Source of the DNA: Caldalkalibacillus mannanilyticus JCM 10596
Lineage (GTDB): Bacteria > Bacillota > Bacilli > Caldalkalibacillales > JCM-10596
Reading direction: 5' to 3'
DNA: 64,000 bases
NCBI RefSeq assembly: GCF_000615945.1
Contig: NZ_BAMO01000007.1
Coordinates: 1 to 64,000 of the forward strand
In this document: positions 1 to 10,923 of the stretch, piece by piece
Position numbering within the stretch: position 1 is the stretch's first letter
Layout of the letters: every line of letters starts with the position of its first letter
The notes under the pieces: generated by a model
Told to the model about the DNA's origin: nothing
Database searches by the model: none
The model's input: only the letters and a program-made list of their open reading frames with translations
Program-made: the position numbers and the translations under genes

Positions 1-97
1 ATACACTTATTCATAAAAGCAATAACTTAATTTTGGAAAATGAAAATATTTTTTAAATCGGCTTTATTTTGCCTGAGTGGGCTGATTTATTCATTAA

Positions 98-156
98 AAA
101 AGAAATGACCTCCGTAAAGTTCTTCACTGAAGTTCTTTACAAAGGTTCATTTCAAA
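98..156 (-). terminator. Terminator downstream of pbuG
   Basis: On the minus strand a long inverted repeat (arms beginning GAAATGA and ending TCATTTC, with an inner TAAAGAACTTC/GAAGAACTTTA stem) is followed by a run of six T. It lies just after the pbuG stop codon and fits a Rho-independent terminator. Confidence 0.8.
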
Positions 157-207
157 ATGTTCATTATATAAATGTAAGTAGACCACTTATATCATTACGG
201 CAATTCC

Positions 208-1505
208 CTACTCCACAAGCCAAACAAAATAGGCAATAAAAATGAAAAACAAAACGTACATTATAGGATGAACTTGTTTGAATTCACCCTTAAAGATTTT
301 CATCAATGGGTACAAAATAAACCCTAATGCAATTCCCGTCGCAATACTATAAGTAAGCGGCATCGCCAAGACTGTGACAAAGGCAGGGATCGCATATTCA
401 AGATTATCCCACTCAATCGCTTTAAGTGAAGATGCCATAAGCACCCCAACGATGATCAAGCTGGTGCGGTTACTTCTGGTGTGACGACTCCTAGCAGTGG
501 AGAGAAAAATAGAGCTAAAACAAACAATCCAGCAACAACTACTGAAGTAAATCCAGTACGTCCACCTGCTCCCACTCCAGCCGCTGACTCAATATATGAA
601 GTAGTTGTAGAAGTCCCTAGTACCGCTCCAGCCATCGTAGCCACAGAATCACTGGCTAAAGCCTTCCCCGCTCTTGGTAATTTCCCATCCTTGAGGAAGC
701 CTCCTTGATTTGCTACGGCCATTAAAGTTCCTGCTGTGTCAAAAAAATCAACGAATAAGAAGGTGAAAATAACAATCCAAATTTCAACGGTAAAAATCTC
801 ATTAAAATGAATAAGGGCTTGACCAAAAGTAGGAGCCAAACTTGGGATGGCTTTGACAATTTGCTCGGGTGTTCCAATCAAACCTGTAACTACTCCAGCA
901 ATTGCCGTTAACACCATTCCATAAAATATTCCACCCTTATATCCACGTATCATAAACATCGCAGTCACAATCGTCCCAAAAATCGCGAGCAAAGTTGTTG
1001 GTCTTCCCAGTTCTCCTAAACCAACGATGGTTGCTTCATCAGCAATGATAATTTGAGCATTTTGTAACCCGATAAAAGCGATAAACAAACCAATACCTGC
1101 TCCAGCAGCCAGTTTTAACTGTGTGGGAATAGCATTAATGATCGTTTCACGTATCTTAGAGATTGTAATGACAAACATAATGATACCTGAAACTAGAACT
1201 CCAGCTAATGCTGTTTGCCAAGGAATCCCCATTCCCAATACAACAGTAAAAGCAAAAAATGCATTTAAACCCATACCTGGAGCCAAAGCAATGGGGTATT
1301 TAGCCCATAATCCCATCACTAAGGAACCAATAGCTGCGGATAGTCCTGTTGCAACAAAGACCGCGTCTGCATCCATTCCAGCGGCACTTAAAAAATAGGG
1401 ATTTACGAATAAAATATAAGCCATCGCTAAGAAAGTGGTTAAACCTGCTACTGATTCTTGCTTCATATTGGTGCCATGCTCTCTAAAACCAAAAAAACGA
1501 TCCAT
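208..1505 (-). CDS. pbuG: NCS2-family purine permease (hypoxanthine/guanine), interrupted by a frameshift
   Basis: A polytopic membrane transporter that would import guanine or hypoxanthine by proton symport. The N-terminal MDRFFGFREHGTN, the NPYFLSAAGMD segment and FVDFFDTAGTLM are typical of the AzgA/PbuG branch of NCS2. Reading stops at about 457 after VTPEVTAPA and resumes one frame away with LIIVGVLMASS. Restoring one T (GCTTGATC to GCTTTGATC) gives a 432-residue protein, the usual family length. The second part alone would start at a TTG with no good ribosome site, so two genes are unlikely. A guanine riboswitch and intrinsic terminator lie in its leader, so expression should fall when guanine is plentiful. 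The guaA gene lies upstream on the same strand. Confidence 0.85.
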
Positions 1506-1540
1506 TTCTTAATATCCTCCCATAGCTTTGCCATAACACC

Positions 1541-1575
1541 TAAAAAACCTAGGTAGCTTCTACCTAGGTTTTCTC
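1541..1575 (-). terminator. Intrinsic terminator of the purine riboswitch
   Basis: On the minus strand ACCTAGGTAG-AAG-CTACCTAGGT, a perfect 10-bp hairpin, is followed by six T, about 40 nt before the pbuG start. Placed after the aptamer, it is the obvious expression platform for a transcription-terminating (OFF) riboswitch. I did not work out the antiterminator pairing in full. Confidence 0.85.
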
Positions 1576-1663
1576 AAAGTGCTTAACTACATGCAAAAGG
1601 AGTGAGGACATCGTTAGTAAAACCATGAATCATTAGCGAGTACTCCACAAAGATACCTCATCT

Positions 1664-1730
1664 GCACGTAGTCAAGCAATTTACGGTTGCCTGGTAGAAA
1701 CTTCTGAGCCAATTCTCAGAGCTATACGTT
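1664..1730 (-). promoter_or_regulatory. Purine riboswitch aptamer, guanine type
   Basis: Read on the minus strand, the segment has the conserved purine-aptamer core: J1/2 and P2 strand TATAGCTCTGAG, the J2/3 element TTTCTACC, the P3 loop CCGTAAATTG and the J3/1 element GACTACG, closed by a P1 helix (ACGTA with TACGT). The J3/1 pyrimidine that pairs with the ligand reads C, which in this class indicates guanine/hypoxanthine rather than adenine. Downstream are an intrinsic terminator and the pbuG permease, so the regulated function agrees with the ligand. Confidence 0.93.
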
Positions 1731-1833
1731 CAGCTTACTTTAAATTATATAACCATTCTAAAGTTTACTCTCTGTGTCGAACTATGTCAATAAAAACACG
1801 AACATTATTGATTATTTGTAAAATAAAATTCGT

Positions 1834-3372
1834 TTATTCCCACTCGATTGTTGATGGCGGCTTCGAGGTAATGTCATACACTACACGGTTAACACCCTTC
1901 ACCTCGTTACAAATACGAGTCGAAATCTTCTCTAATATATCATACGGGATACGTGCCCAATCAGCTGTCATCCCATCTATAGAGGTAACCGCACGAATAC
2001 CTATTGTGTAATCATAGGTTCTTGCATCTCCCATAACCCCTACAGACCTCATGTCCGGTAGCGCTGTGAAATATTGCCAGATCTCTCTATCTAAGCCTGC
2101 CTTCTTAATTTCTTCACGCAGGATGTAATCCGATTCACGAACAATCTCTAGCTTGTCCTCTGTTATTTCCCCTATAACTCTGATCCCTAATCCAGGACCT
2201 GGGAAAGGCTGACGCCAAACAATTTCGGCTGGTAAACCTAATTCCTCACCAAGCTTACGTACTTCATCCTTGAACAATGTATCTAGAGGTTCTATAAGAG
2301 CCATCTTCATATCTTCCGGCAAGCCGCCTACATTATGATGAGATTTAATTGTTTGAGCCGTAGCTGTACCACTCTCAATAATATCGGTATAGAGTGTACC
2401 TTGAGCTAGGAAGTCCATCCCATCTAGCTTACCTGCTTCCTCTTCAAAAACATAGATAAATTCATTCCCGATAATTTTTCTTTTTTGTTCAGGATCTTTT
2501 ACTCCCGCTAGCTTTGTTAAAAACCGTTCTCTCGCATCAATCTTGATCACATTCATGTTGAAATCACGACCAAATGTATCCATGACACTCTCCGCTTCTC
2601 CTTTACGAAGTAAGCCATGGTCAACAAACATACACGTCAATTGATCCCCTATCGCTTTATGAACTAAAGCTGCCACTACTGATGAATCTACACCGCCGCT
2701 TAATGCACATAAAACCTGTTTTTCCCCTACTGTGCTGCGAATCTTTTGTACAGCCGTATCAATAAAGGCATCCATATTCCAATTGCCTTCACATTGACAA
2801 ATTTTATATATAAAATTATGCAGCATTTCGTTTCCGTATTGAGAATGTCTTACTTCTGGATGGAATTGAACAGCATATAGATTTCTTTCTTGATCGCTCA
2901 TCCCTGCAATCGGACAGGATGGATTGGTCACATCGACCACAAATCCTGGAGGAGTCTCAACAACTAGATCCCCGTGACTCATCCAGACAACCTGCTCTTG
3001 ATCCAACCCTTCATAAAGCTTCGAAGTGCCACTCAATTGAACCGTTGCTTTCCCATATTCGCGAAGAACAGCTTTCTCTACCTTCCCTTGAAAGTGATGA
3101 ACCATCAATTGCATCCCATAACAAATTCCTAAAACAGGAATTCCTAGATCAAAAATGCGCTCATCACAGCGCGGGGAGCCTTCTTCATAAACACTATTAG
3201 GACCCCCAGAAAAAATAATTCCTTTAGGATTTAGCTTTTTGATCTCCTCTACTGAGATATTATGGGGAAGCAGTTCACTATAAACACCAAGATCTCTAAT
3301 TCGGCGAGCAATCAATTGATTATATTGACCGCCAAAATCCAACACGATAATCATTTCATTCGGTCTTTCCAC
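1834..3372 (-). CDS. guaA: GMP synthase (glutamine-hydrolysing)
   Basis: Converts XMP, ATP and glutamine to GMP in the last step of de novo guanine nucleotide synthesis. At 512 residues it is full length. The N-terminal class I glutamine amidotransferase domain has the nucleophile in GICYGMQ (about residue 85) and the His-Glu pair in HPEVRHS. The ATP-pyrophosphatase domain has the SGGVDSS P-loop (about residue 225). The C-terminal dimerisation domain ends with the usual [13 protein letters not shown]. The start [15 protein letters not shown] is preceded by an AGGAGGATATTG ribosome site. No purine riboswitch is visible upstream of guaA itself; a terminator at 3422-3476 separates it from the preceding operon. 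Confidence 0.97.
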   Translation of the reverse strand: MERPNEMIIVLDFGGQYNQLIARRIRDLGVYSELLPHNISVEEIKKLNPKGIIFSGGPNSVYEEGSPRCDERIFDLGIPVLGICYGMQLMVHHFQGKVEKAVLREYGKATVQLSGTSKLYEGLDQEQVVWMSHGDLVVETPPGFVVDVTNPSCPIAGMSDQERNLYAVQFHPEVRHSQYGNEMLHNFIYKICQCEGNWNMDAFIDTAVQKIRSTVGEKQVLCALSGGVDSSVVAALVHKAIGDQLTCMFVDHGLLRKGEAESVMDTFGRDFNMNVIKIDARERFLTKLAGVKDPEQKRKIIGNEFIYVFEEEAGKLDGMDFLAQGTLYTDIIESGTATAQTIKSHHNVGGLPEDMKMALIEPLDTLFKDEVRKLGEELGLPAEIVWRQPFPGPGLGIRVIGEITEDKLEIVRESDYILREEIKKAGLDREIWQYFTALPDMRSVGVMGDARTYDYTIGIRAVTSIDGMTADWARIPYDILEKISTRICNEVKGVNRVVYDITSKPPSTIEWE

Positions 3373-3421
3373 TTCAATATCCTCCTCTTATGTACATGGT
3401 TTCCAGTCAGTGATTTCAAGC

Positions 3422-3476
3422 AAAAAACTAGGACAGCCTCTTACACTTCCATGTAAAGGCAGAATCCTAGTCCTTC
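3422..3476 (-). terminator. Terminator between the moxR-DUF58-tgpA operon and guaA
   Basis: The minus strand carries GGACTAGGA and TCCTAGT arms around a GCCT...AGGC inner stem, followed by six T. It sits about 55 nt after the stop of the transglutaminase gene and upstream of guaA. Confidence 0.8.
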
Positions 3477-3531
3477 TAAAAATGATCAGGATGCGTATAT
3501 GGAGTCATTCTACCAAGCTGTAGTTAAAAGG

Positions 3532-5765
3532 TCAAGAACGCATTTTTTTCAACACTCTTTCCCATAGCTGATAGGCTTTGTGCAGCTGACCTTCTTCTGT
3601 TTTCTTGTTCCCATAGCGCATTTCTTCAAATATTTTGGTTAGAGGTCTTAACTCCTCCTGCGAAACTCTACTTTCTAAGGCAACGACATATTCACGCATG
3701 GTCTGTGATGGATCTCTGCGCACGACCCATTTTCCTACAAGCTGAAGCATGACTTCATAGGCTTTTAAGAAAAGCTGAGGATCTTGATTCCGGCGGTAAC
3801 GAGCAATGATCCACGAAATCATTATTTTTTTCCAATAGAATAAGACACCCAATACTCCCAAGGCAAAGAAGACAGAAAGAGAGATGGTGAAATATTTGCT
3901 TTGATACCACGGCTTTGATTTGCTCCCGGCACCAGCTACGTCACGATCCTCCTGATCTCTTTCAGGGATGTCTGGAAAATCTTGTTTAAGCCTTTGTTCG
4001 AGATCTGTCATATCAGGTAGCGAGCTCGTATCTGGCGTCGTTCGATCGATCTCAAAAGGGTAGGGATTGTCATAAGCTTTGGTTGGCTCAAATGGAACCC
4101 AGCCACTCCCTGGAAAGTAGACCTCTACCCAAGAATGAGCATTTAGATTACGAACCTGTGTTGTATACACTCCCCGCTCTTGAGCGGTAATCTCACCAAA
4201 GGTAAACCCTTTAACCCACCTTGCAGGTATACCCACCGTCCTTAACATCACGACCATAGAGGTAGAAAAATTGTTGCAATAGCCTCGCTTGGTTTCAAAG
4301 ACGAATTGATCAACATAGTCTTGACCCTCTTTAGGAATCGGCACATCCTTTGTTTCATATTCATACCCAAATCGTCTGAAGAATCCCTCAATCTTTTTTA
4401 CTTTGTCATATGGGTTCTCGTCGTTTTTCGTTAATTCCTCTGCTAACTCTCCTACTCGAGCGGGCAGTGTGTTCGGCAACTGTGTATAACGATTCATAAT
4501 TTCTGAAGGAACTTCATTCATTGACGCTTCTCTCAGAGCCTTGATTTGAAACTTAGGATAGGTACTCTTCATCTGGTACTCACTATAATGATTTGGCTGT
4601 TCTTGATTTTCCCAAAAAGTGATATGTCCTTCTCTGCGATCGACTTGTACTTCTTCTCCCAACGGGTCCAGATGCACTCTTGTAGGCTCCCCTGGATAAA
4701 AAAGAGTGGAGTATCTCCTGCTTTTCATTTGGACATCAATTTCTATTTCTTCAATCTTGACTTCTTCTTCATAAAGCTTAAATTCATCGTGTAACAAAAA
4801 ATCATTGAAGTGTTGGGGGGCATACCGCTCTGGATACTTTGAAGTATTGATCCAGCCATGCCCCGTATAGTAATCCTTCGATTCTCCTCGCCAATAATGT
4901 TTTTTTGGTGTGGTAGCCTTAAAGACGATCTTGCTATCCTGAACAAAAGGTCCACCTAAAAATTCATCCTGATCGCTATATCCTACTCGTTGAACCAATC
5001 CCGATCCATTACTTCGAGCAGCTGCATGTTCAGCATAGCTCTGGATAAAGGAAGCAGGGTCTGGCCAATTTGGAGCAGCTTTAGGGGCTACATACCTAGA
5101 GATGATACGACAAGAATCATCACAAGGGTAAAAACAAACCCTTTATAAGGGAAGGATTGTCTGTACACAATGCTCTTTCGATTGGATTGAATGATCTTCA
5201 CGATTTCTAGAAAAGCTAAAAGAACCAAGCCCACAATAAATGTGCGGATAATAGAATCATCCTGCCTCATTGGGCTAAATGTATCTAATATGGCAAGATA
5301 AACAAGGGTGCAGAGAAAAAAGGCAAACAATCTCCGATACACCACGACCGCTCTATACAGATACGTCGCCATTCCCCAGATCAGCAGGTAGAACACGATC
5401 GTTTTGACATAATAGGAATGCCCGACAAAGTCTCTTTCCCATAGTAGCTGGAGAGAATAGAGAAGATCATTGCTTAGGTATTCCACCCAGCTCCAGGAAA
5501 AAAACGGACCGCCCAGATAGAGATAGTGGAAAAAATAGATCATCGAGAACCCGACTAACAGATTTTCTAAAACCGTCGGCAGACGCAATACCTTCACCAT
5601 CACAGCAAAAAGAAAAAAGAGCAGAAATGGCGTAATACTTTCCGTTGTTGAAATCACGGGTAAGGGTTTCAGCCATTCCCAAAAGAGAAAAGTAGCTCCA
5701 GCTAATAAAATAAAGGTTTGGAGAGGAGTTGTTCCATGGGAAGGGTTATTGAGATGCCGAAACAT
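3532..5765 (-). CDS. TgpA-like membrane transglutaminase-domain protein, frameshifted
   Basis: A membrane protein with an N-terminal multi-helix region (DUF3488-like), a large extracytoplasmic transglutaminase-like domain, one further transmembrane helix (ISLSVFFALGVLGVLFYW) and a cytoplasmic C-terminal DUF4129-like tail. Catalytic-type residues are visible in GYCNNFSTSM (Cys), NAHSWVEV (His) and GWVPFEPT. Reading breaks at about 5089 after SSLGM and resumes as VAPKAAPNWPDP. One extra G restores about 744 residues. I chose the start MFRHLNN at 5765, which has GGGAGGTGA seven nucleotides upstream and overlaps the end of the DUF58 gene. It is the last gene of an operon with moxR and DUF58, a widespread trio of unclear function, possibly proteolysis or cell-envelope maturation. 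Confidence 0.8.
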
Positions 5766-6974
5766 GGCGTTCACCTCCCGATAATACTTCACTAAATTTT
5801 TCTTCCGTCACAAGATAATAAGTGACTTGAACACCTTCCATCAACTGCAAATGACTGCGTTCTTCGTTGGTTAGTGGTTGTTTTTCACGAATCCAAAAGA
5901 ACTCCACCTTGATCTTCCGATAGCTTAAATCACCTAAAAGAAGAGCTAGTTTTTTATCAAGGCGAGGAGAAATGATCACCACCGTGGTTCCTGTAGGAAG
6001 GTACACGACTTCTTTTAGAATGGTTTTAGCAAAAGAAAGAGTCGCATCTGCCTTAATTCGAGCCAAATGTTCAAAAATGCGATATAGCTGCTCCTGATCC
6101 TTGGTCATCGGTAAGGTAGATGGGAAGCTTCCATAAGAAACAAGCCCCGTTGAAAAGTGATTCTTCAAGGCATATTTCGCTAGAGAAGCCGTTAGACTCA
6201 CGGCTCTTTCAAATAACGGATGCTCCTCGGCTCCATACGATGCTTGTTCTCTATCTAGAAAGAACATAAAATCGTTGGTTACCTGATGTTCAAATTCTTT
6301 TGTACGCAATTGCTGGATCTTAGCACTTGCCTTCCAGTGGATTCTGGATAATTTATCGCCTGGGGCATAATCCCTGACTCCCATGACTAACGATACATCC
6401 TCTGCTTTGCGATGTACGGTCTGATTCATCCCCATATTTTTTTCATTCATACTTCTCCATTGACGAATCTCCTGATACTTTGGATAGACCACGACTTCGT
6501 CAGCTTGTGAAAAGCTCATCTCTTTCTTAATCAAACCAAAAGGGTCCCCTGTTTGCAATGTTATTTCATTCCAACGATACAAACCTCTTGGCAGTTCTAA
6601 GATCTCGTATTTCGTATGAAAGGTACGCCCCTGTAAGGATGGATCAGGTTCCCTTGGGATAATAGCCTTCCTTCTAATTTGGGATCCAAATGATCTGTGA
6701 TCAGCATATAAACAAGCGGCAAGGGAAACGATCTTCTCATGGTCACTTCTACTTGTAATGTTTCCCCTGCTGTCATTTTCTTCTTGGGAATCTGCCTTTC
6801 CACCTCTATCCCTCGAAAAGCGAGGAAATACACAATGAAAGAGTACAGGGCAATGGGGATAAAACTATAAAACAAAAACCAACTGACAAAGCCCCCTTGA
6901 AATTGGGTAAAGACAAACAAAATAATCCCTAGTAAACAGAGAAGAAAAAGTCCGCGCAAAGATCGGTTTAGCAT
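5746..6974 (-). CDS. DUF58-family protein, frameshifted
   Basis: About 409 residues once joined. Two N-terminal hydrophobic helices (residues about 6-50) are followed by a beta-rich region and the DUF58 core with DYAPGDKLSRIHWKASAK, the family signature, and a von Willebrand A-like fold toward the C-terminus. Reading shifts at about 6670: the first frame continues ...DPKLEGR while the conserved YEILELPRGLYRWNE lies one frame away. Inserting one A in GGAAGG restores continuity. The start MLNRSLRG is preceded by AGGGAAGTG. MoxR-type ATPases commonly pair with DUF58 proteins, as here, where the gene follows moxR by about 12 nt and overlaps tgpA. Confidence 0.82.
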
Positions 6975-6986
6975 CTCTTCACTTCC

Positions 6987-7973
6987 CTATTGCCTTACAG
7001 GCTCTTTTATAATAGGAACTTTAATTCTACTCATCACATCTTCTAAGATGGTTTGAACCGTTGCCCCACTTAACCTGGATTCAGATTTTAGAATCATGCG
7101 GTGTTCCAGTGTGTAAGGGGCTAATTGTTTCACATCATCTGGAATGACAAACTCTCGTCCTCGAATAAAAGCCAATGCCTGAGAAGCTCTTAATAAAGCT
7201 AGCGATCCACGAGGACTCGCTCCCAAATAAACATTAGGATGCTCTCTTGTCGCTTGAGTCAATTGCACCATGTATTCTTTTAAGCTATGATCAACATGAA
7301 CCATCCGCACTTCTTTTTGTAGCTCTTGTAGCTCCGATAAAGAAATAACAGGATGCACGTTCTCAATTGGATGGGATTTCTCAGCACGACTCAACACTTC
7401 GACCTCTTCTTCCAGAGTTGGATAGCCCATGCGCAGCTTTAGTAAAAAACGATCAAGCTGTGCTTCAGGAAGCGGGAAGGTTCCTTCGTATTCAATTGGA
7501 TTCTGAGTCGCAATGACGTTAAACGGTAGAGGCAGACGTCTGGTTTCACCATCCACCGTGATATTTCCTTCTTCCATGGCTTCTAACAAAGCGGACTGTG
7601 TCTTGGGAGAAGTACGATTGATCTCATCAGCTAGAATAATATTGCCGAAGATAGGTCCTTCCCTAAATTCAAAGTTTAGCTCTTTTTGATTATAAATAGA
7701 TACCCCCGTCACATCTGAAGGCAATAAATCTGGCGTAAATTGAATTCTCTTAAACTCACAACCTAGAGAGCGGGCAAGGGAGCGAACCAGCATGGTTTTT
7801 CCTACCCCAGGGACATCCTCTAGTAAAACATGCCCTCCTGACATGATCGCCACTAAAACGAGCTCTATCATATCATTTTTTCCGATCATAACTTTATTAA
7901 CACTTTGTATCACTTCATTCATTTTTGGATGATACGTATCAAAAGATGCCTGAATCTCTTTACTTTCTCTCAT
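6987..7973 (-). CDS. MoxR-family AAA+ ATPase
   Basis: A 328-residue cytoplasmic ATPase of the MoxR class, thought to act as a chaperone for assembly or activation of partner proteins. The Walker A is GVGKT within LLEDVPGVGKTM (about residue 55), Walker B is ILADEINR, sensor 1 is VIATQNP, and the arginine-finger region PEAQLDRFLLK is typical of the family. The start ATG has a GGAGGAAG ribosome site. It is the first gene of the moxR-DUF58-tgpA operon, divergent from the lipid kinase gene across about 230 bp. Confidence 0.92.
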   Translation of the reverse strand: MRESKEIQASFDTYHPKMNEVIQSVNKVMIGKNDMIELVLVAIMSGGHVLLEDVPGVGKTMLVRSLARSLGCEFKRIQFTPDLLPSDVTGVSIYNQKELNFEFREGPIFGNIILADEINRTSPKTQSALLEAMEEGNITVDGETRRLPLPFNVIATQNPIEYEGTFPLPEAQLDRFLLKLRMGYPTLEEEVEVLSRAEKSHPIENVHPVISLSELQELQKEVRMVHVDHSLKEYMVQLTQATREHPNVYLGASPRGSLALLRASQALAFIRGREFVIPDDVKQLAPYTLEHRMILKSESRLSGATVQTILEDVMSRIKVPIIKEPVRQ

Positions 7974-8157
7974 CAGTCTTCCTCCAGTATAGGTTCATAG
8001 TTTTCATTTTTTTCTTATCCTTCTATTATAACCATAGCTTTTCCTATTTTTTCAATGTTTAGTTCTACCTTTTTCCAATTATTTCTCTTGCCATTCATCA
8101 CTCTCTAGGCAGGAAATAAAGCGGACTCTACCGAATTACATTCTACTATACTCATAT

Positions 8158-8182
8158 TATAGCTAAAACTTATAGCTAAAAC
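8158..8182. repeat. Short tandem repeat TATAGCTAAAAC in the divergent promoter region
   Basis: Two copies of the 12-mer TATAGCTAAAAC lie at 8158-8169 and 8171-8182, with a shortened third unit (CATAGCTA) directly after. They sit 20-45 bp before the lipid kinase start codon. They could be an operator or a by-product of slippage; nothing shows which. Confidence 0.5.
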
Positions 8183-8204
8183 AGCATAGCTAGGAGAGCC
8201 GTTT

Positions 8205-9140
8205 ATGAAAATGTATATTTTTATTATTAATCCTATATCAGGCAGCGGAAAAGCGCTAAAGGTATGGGATAAAATAAAACAGGAGCTTGAAAAAAAGAAA
8301 GTAGAGTACCGTTCTTTTTTCACGAAATATCCCGGTCACGCTTCCGAAATTGCTCAGCAGGTCGCTGAATTGCATCAAGAAAAGCTAGAGGCGATTGTCG
8401 CTGTTGGTGGCGATGGGACGATTCACGAGGTTTTTAATGGGTTAACCAATTACACAGCTCTACCTGTTGGCTATATTCCAGCTGGCTCCGGCAATGATTT
8501 CGCCAGAGGGTTCTCTATTCCCTTATCTCCCCTGAAGGCTCTACAATTTCTCCTTAAACGTAAAGGAAAGGGAGGACGTAAAATAGATATTGGGCGCTAT
8601 CAGTTTTCCAACCGCAAAAAAGAGTCGATGAAAAGCTTTATTAATGGACTGGGAATTGGTTTTGATGCAGATGTCGCCAAAGCAACGAACGAGTCCCGCT
8701 ATAAAGATTGGTTAAATAAAATACAGTTAGGGAGACTCGCCTATTTTATCATGGCGATTAAACTTCTGTTTTCATACAAGACACAGGAAATAAGTGTCGA
8801 AGTGGATGGGCAGTCATTTGTCTATTCGAATGTTTGGCTTATCGCCATCTGTAACAGTCCTTTTTTAGGCGGAGGGATGAACATTACTCCTCAAGCAAAG
8901 GTGAATGATGGAAAGCTTCATTTATGTGTGCTTCATGATGTGAGCAAATGGAAGCTCCTCGCCCTATTCGCCACTGTATTTCTGGGAAAGCATACTCGGT
9001 TTAAAGGGGTTATTCTCCACGAAGGACGTCACATAGAGGTGACGAGTTCTACTTCTTGCACGGTCCATGCTGATGGTGAATTAATTGGAACCACTCCCAT
9101 TACTGTTACAGTTGAAAAGCAGAGCAGGAAAATTTGCTAG
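8205..9140 (+). CDS. Diacylglycerol kinase-like lipid kinase (YegS/DagK family)
   Basis: A 311-residue soluble lipid kinase that would phosphorylate diacylglycerol or a related lipid. The catalytic-domain signatures are visible: INPISGSGKA (residues about 7-16), the nucleotide-binding GGDGTIHEV (about 68) and IPAGSGNDFARG. The C-terminal beta-sandwich ends in VHADGELIGTTP. The start ATG has TAGGAGAG upstream. It stands alone on the plus strand, divergent from moxR. Bacillus DgkB recycles diacylglycerol from lipoteichoic acid synthesis; whether this is the DgkB orthologue cannot be told from the sequence alone. Confidence 0.9.
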   Translation: MKMYIFIINPISGSGKALKVWDKIKQELEKKKVEYRSFFTKYPGHASEIAQQVAELHQEKLEAIVAVGGDGTIHEVFNGLTNYTALPVGYIPAGSGNDFARGFSIPLSPLKALQFLLKRKGKGGRKIDIGRYQFSNRKKESMKSFINGLGIGFDADVAKATNESRYKDWLNKIQLGRLAYFIMAIKLLFSYKTQEISVEVDGQSFVYSNVWLIAICNSPFLGGGMNITPQAKVNDGKLHLCVLHDVSKWKLLALFATVFLGKHTRFKGVILHEGRHIEVTSSTSCTVHADGELIGTTPITVTVEKQSRKIC

Positions 9141-9180
9141 ATCATGATCTAGACCTTGATCTAAACCATGATTCAGACAA

Positions 9181-9226
9181 AAAAGGGTGTCTAAAAGCAA
9201 TACGTCTTTTAGGGCACCCTTCTTCT
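9181..9226. terminator. Bidirectional terminator between lipid kinase and CoA-transferase genes
   Basis: AAGGGTGTCTAAAAG and CTTTTAGGGCACCCTT form a near-perfect hairpin with A-rich and T-rich flanks. It sits between two convergent genes and could serve both. Confidence 0.75.
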
Positions 9227-9270
9227 ATTTTCCATTCTACTACCTATACACCTAGCACCTGTACAAAAAA

Positions 9271-9927
9271 CTAGACTCTCATCGTTTTGAGTTGATCTGA
9301 GATTATGAGGCTTGGCTCGGTCGAAGCCTGAATGTCTTCGGAGGTATATCCCTCTGCTATTTCCACTAGGACAAGCCCTTTTTCTGTCACGTCGATGACG
9401 GCACGATCTGTAATAATACGATGGACGACCCCTTTTCCCGTGAGAGGAAGCTGACAAGAATTAAGAATCTTGGGCTCTCCATTTTTATTGACGTGATCCA
9501 TAATCACAACAATTCTTTTGGCTCCATGAACCAAATCCATGGCTCCCCCCATTCCTTTGATCATTTTCCCTGGGATCATCCAGTTCGCTAAATCTCCTTT
9601 TTCGGACACTTCCATGGCACCTAGGATGGCAACATCAATATGTCCTCCACGAATCATAGCAAAGGATTCTGAACTATCGAAGTAGGAAGCCCCTGAAACA
9701 GCTGTTACCGTTTCTTTCCCTGCATTGATTAAATCTGGATCTACTTCGGTTTCGAGTGGGTAAGGTCCGATTCCAAGAAGTCCATTTTCCGATTGAAGGA
9801 TTACCTGCTTATTATCAGATATATAGTTAGCTACTAGTGTGGGCATGCCAATCCCTAGATTCACATAGTATCCGTTCTCAATTTCTTGCTCTGCCCTTTG
9901 TGCGATCTGCTCCCTTGTTAAACTCAT
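9271..9927 (-). CDS. scoB: 3-oxoacid CoA-transferase subunit B
   Basis: The beta subunit (218 residues) of succinyl-CoA:3-ketoacid or acetoacetate CoA-transferase, which moves CoA between carboxylic acids in ketone-body and short-chain acid metabolism. The catalytic glutamate lies in the conserved [12 protein letters not shown] (about residue 46), and the GIGMPTLV nucleotide-type loop is present. The start has an AAGGGGGG ribosome site and lies 13 nt after the subunit A stop, so the two are co-transcribed. The C-terminus ends TLKTMRV-like without extension. The preferred acyl acceptor cannot be read from the sequence. Confidence 0.92.
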   Translation of the reverse strand: MSLTREQIAQRAEQEIENGYYVNLGIGMPTLVANYISDNKQVILQSENGLLGIGPYPLETEVDPDLINAGKETVTAVSGASYFDSSESFAMIRGGHIDVAILGAMEVSEKGDLANWMIPGKMIKGMGGAMDLVHGAKRIVVIMDHVNKNGEPKILNSCQLPLTGKGVVHRIITDRAVIDVTEKGLVLVEIAEGYTSEDIQASTEPSLIISDQLKTMRV

Positions 9928-9940
9928 CGATCGTCCCCCC

Positions 9941-10633
9941 TTACACCGTACGTGTTTTTAATCTTTCAATCCGTTTTTCGAAGGTTCCCTTAATTACTCC
10001 TTGAACATACACACTTGGAGTATGCACATGATCAGGATTGATACTGCCCACAGGAACGATTTCCTCTACTTCAGCAATGGTGATTTTCCCTGCTGCTGCC
10101 ATCATCGGGTTAAAGTTACGCGCTGTTTTATCATAGAACAGGTTGCCAATCTCATCCGCTTTCCATGCTTTGACCAAGCTATAGTCAGCAATCAAAGCCT
10201 CTTCCAATAAGTACTCTTTGCCGTTGAATACTCTTGTTTCCTTCCCTTCAGCAATCGGTGTTCCTACGCCTGCTGGAGTGTAGAAAGCGGGAATTCCCGC
10301 TCCACCTGCTCTGATTTTTTCAGCAAGGGTTCCTTGCGGAGTTAAGACAACCTCAACTTCCCCAGCCAAAACCTGTCTTTCAAACTCTTTGTTTTCTCCT
10401 ACATAAGAGGCGATTATTTTTTTGATTTGACGATTCTTAAGGAGTATCCCTAATCCGAAATCATCGACACCACAATTGTTAGAAATCACGGTAAGATCCT
10501 TGACTCCTTTTTGGTATAGTGCTTGGATTAGATTCTCTGGTATACCACAAAGCCCAAAGCCCCCAACCATTAGAGTAGCTCCATCTTGTATGGATGCAAC
10601 GGCTTCTTCAAATGAATGCATTACCTTATTCAT
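9941..10633 (-). CDS. scoA: 3-oxoacid CoA-transferase subunit A
   Basis: The alpha subunit (230 residues) of the same enzyme. The CoA-binding [13 protein letters not shown] near residue 23 is diagnostic, and [29 protein letters not shown] near the C-terminus is conserved in ScoA/AtoD proteins. It is the first gene of a two-gene operon with subunit B. The start [12 protein letters not shown] is preceded by AAGGGGG. Confidence 0.92.
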   Translation of the reverse strand: MNKVMHSFEEAVASIQDGATLMVGGFGLCGIPENLIQALYQKGVKDLTVISNNCGVDDFGLGILLKNRQIKKIIASYVGENKEFERQVLAGEVEVVLTPQGTLAEKIRAGGAGIPAFYTPAGVGTPIAEGKETRVFNGKEYLLEEALIADYSLVKAWKADEIGNLFYDKTARNFNPMMAAAGKITIAEVEEIVPVGSINPDHVHTPSVYVQGVIKGTFEKRIERLKTRTV

Positions 10634-10814
10634 GATATTCCCCCTTACCCATCTAATAGACTGAATTGATGTCTTCCTGTATTTATTTTACATTAAACTG
10701 ATGCTTCTTGCTATTTATTTTGTAAGCCCTTTCAACTTTTGTGACCTATGCACTTCAAGTGAAAAACAACTTTATGTTCAAATTGCAGTTGTAGGTGCCC
10801 TGCGTTTATAGGAA

Positions 10815-10880
10815 GATAAAGTAGTAGTAACCTACGTTAAACGCTGGAGAATTGAAGTGTTCTTCAGAGTTGATTATTGA
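10815..10880 (+). mobile_element. Transposase C-terminal remnant
   Basis: A 21-codon stretch reads DKVVVTYVKRWRIEVFFRVDY followed by a stop. The YVKRWRIEVFFR core matches the conserved Y-x-x-RW-x-IE-x-FFR block of DDE (IS4-like) transposases. Nothing before or after it reads as the rest of a transposase, so this is a scar. The surrounding 10634-10923 intergenic stretch otherwise holds only the presumed scoAB promoter region. Confidence 0.5.
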
Positions 10881-10923
10881 ATTATTTTGGACTGAGTATT
10901 GTTTATTTTAAGGAGAGGATATC

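Noticed and set aside
481-1398. Plus-strand open frames opposite pbuG
   Set aside because: They are antisense shadows of a conserved permease and have no ribosome sites or recognisable products.
208-5765. Real pseudogenes for pbuG, tgpA and DUF58
   Set aside because: Each needs only one base to restore a normal protein and shows no further decay, so sequencing error is the simpler explanation.
9139-9180. Repeated TGATCTAGA-like words after the lipid kinase gene
   Set aside because: Short, imperfect and next to a terminator; no clear palindrome or conserved motif.
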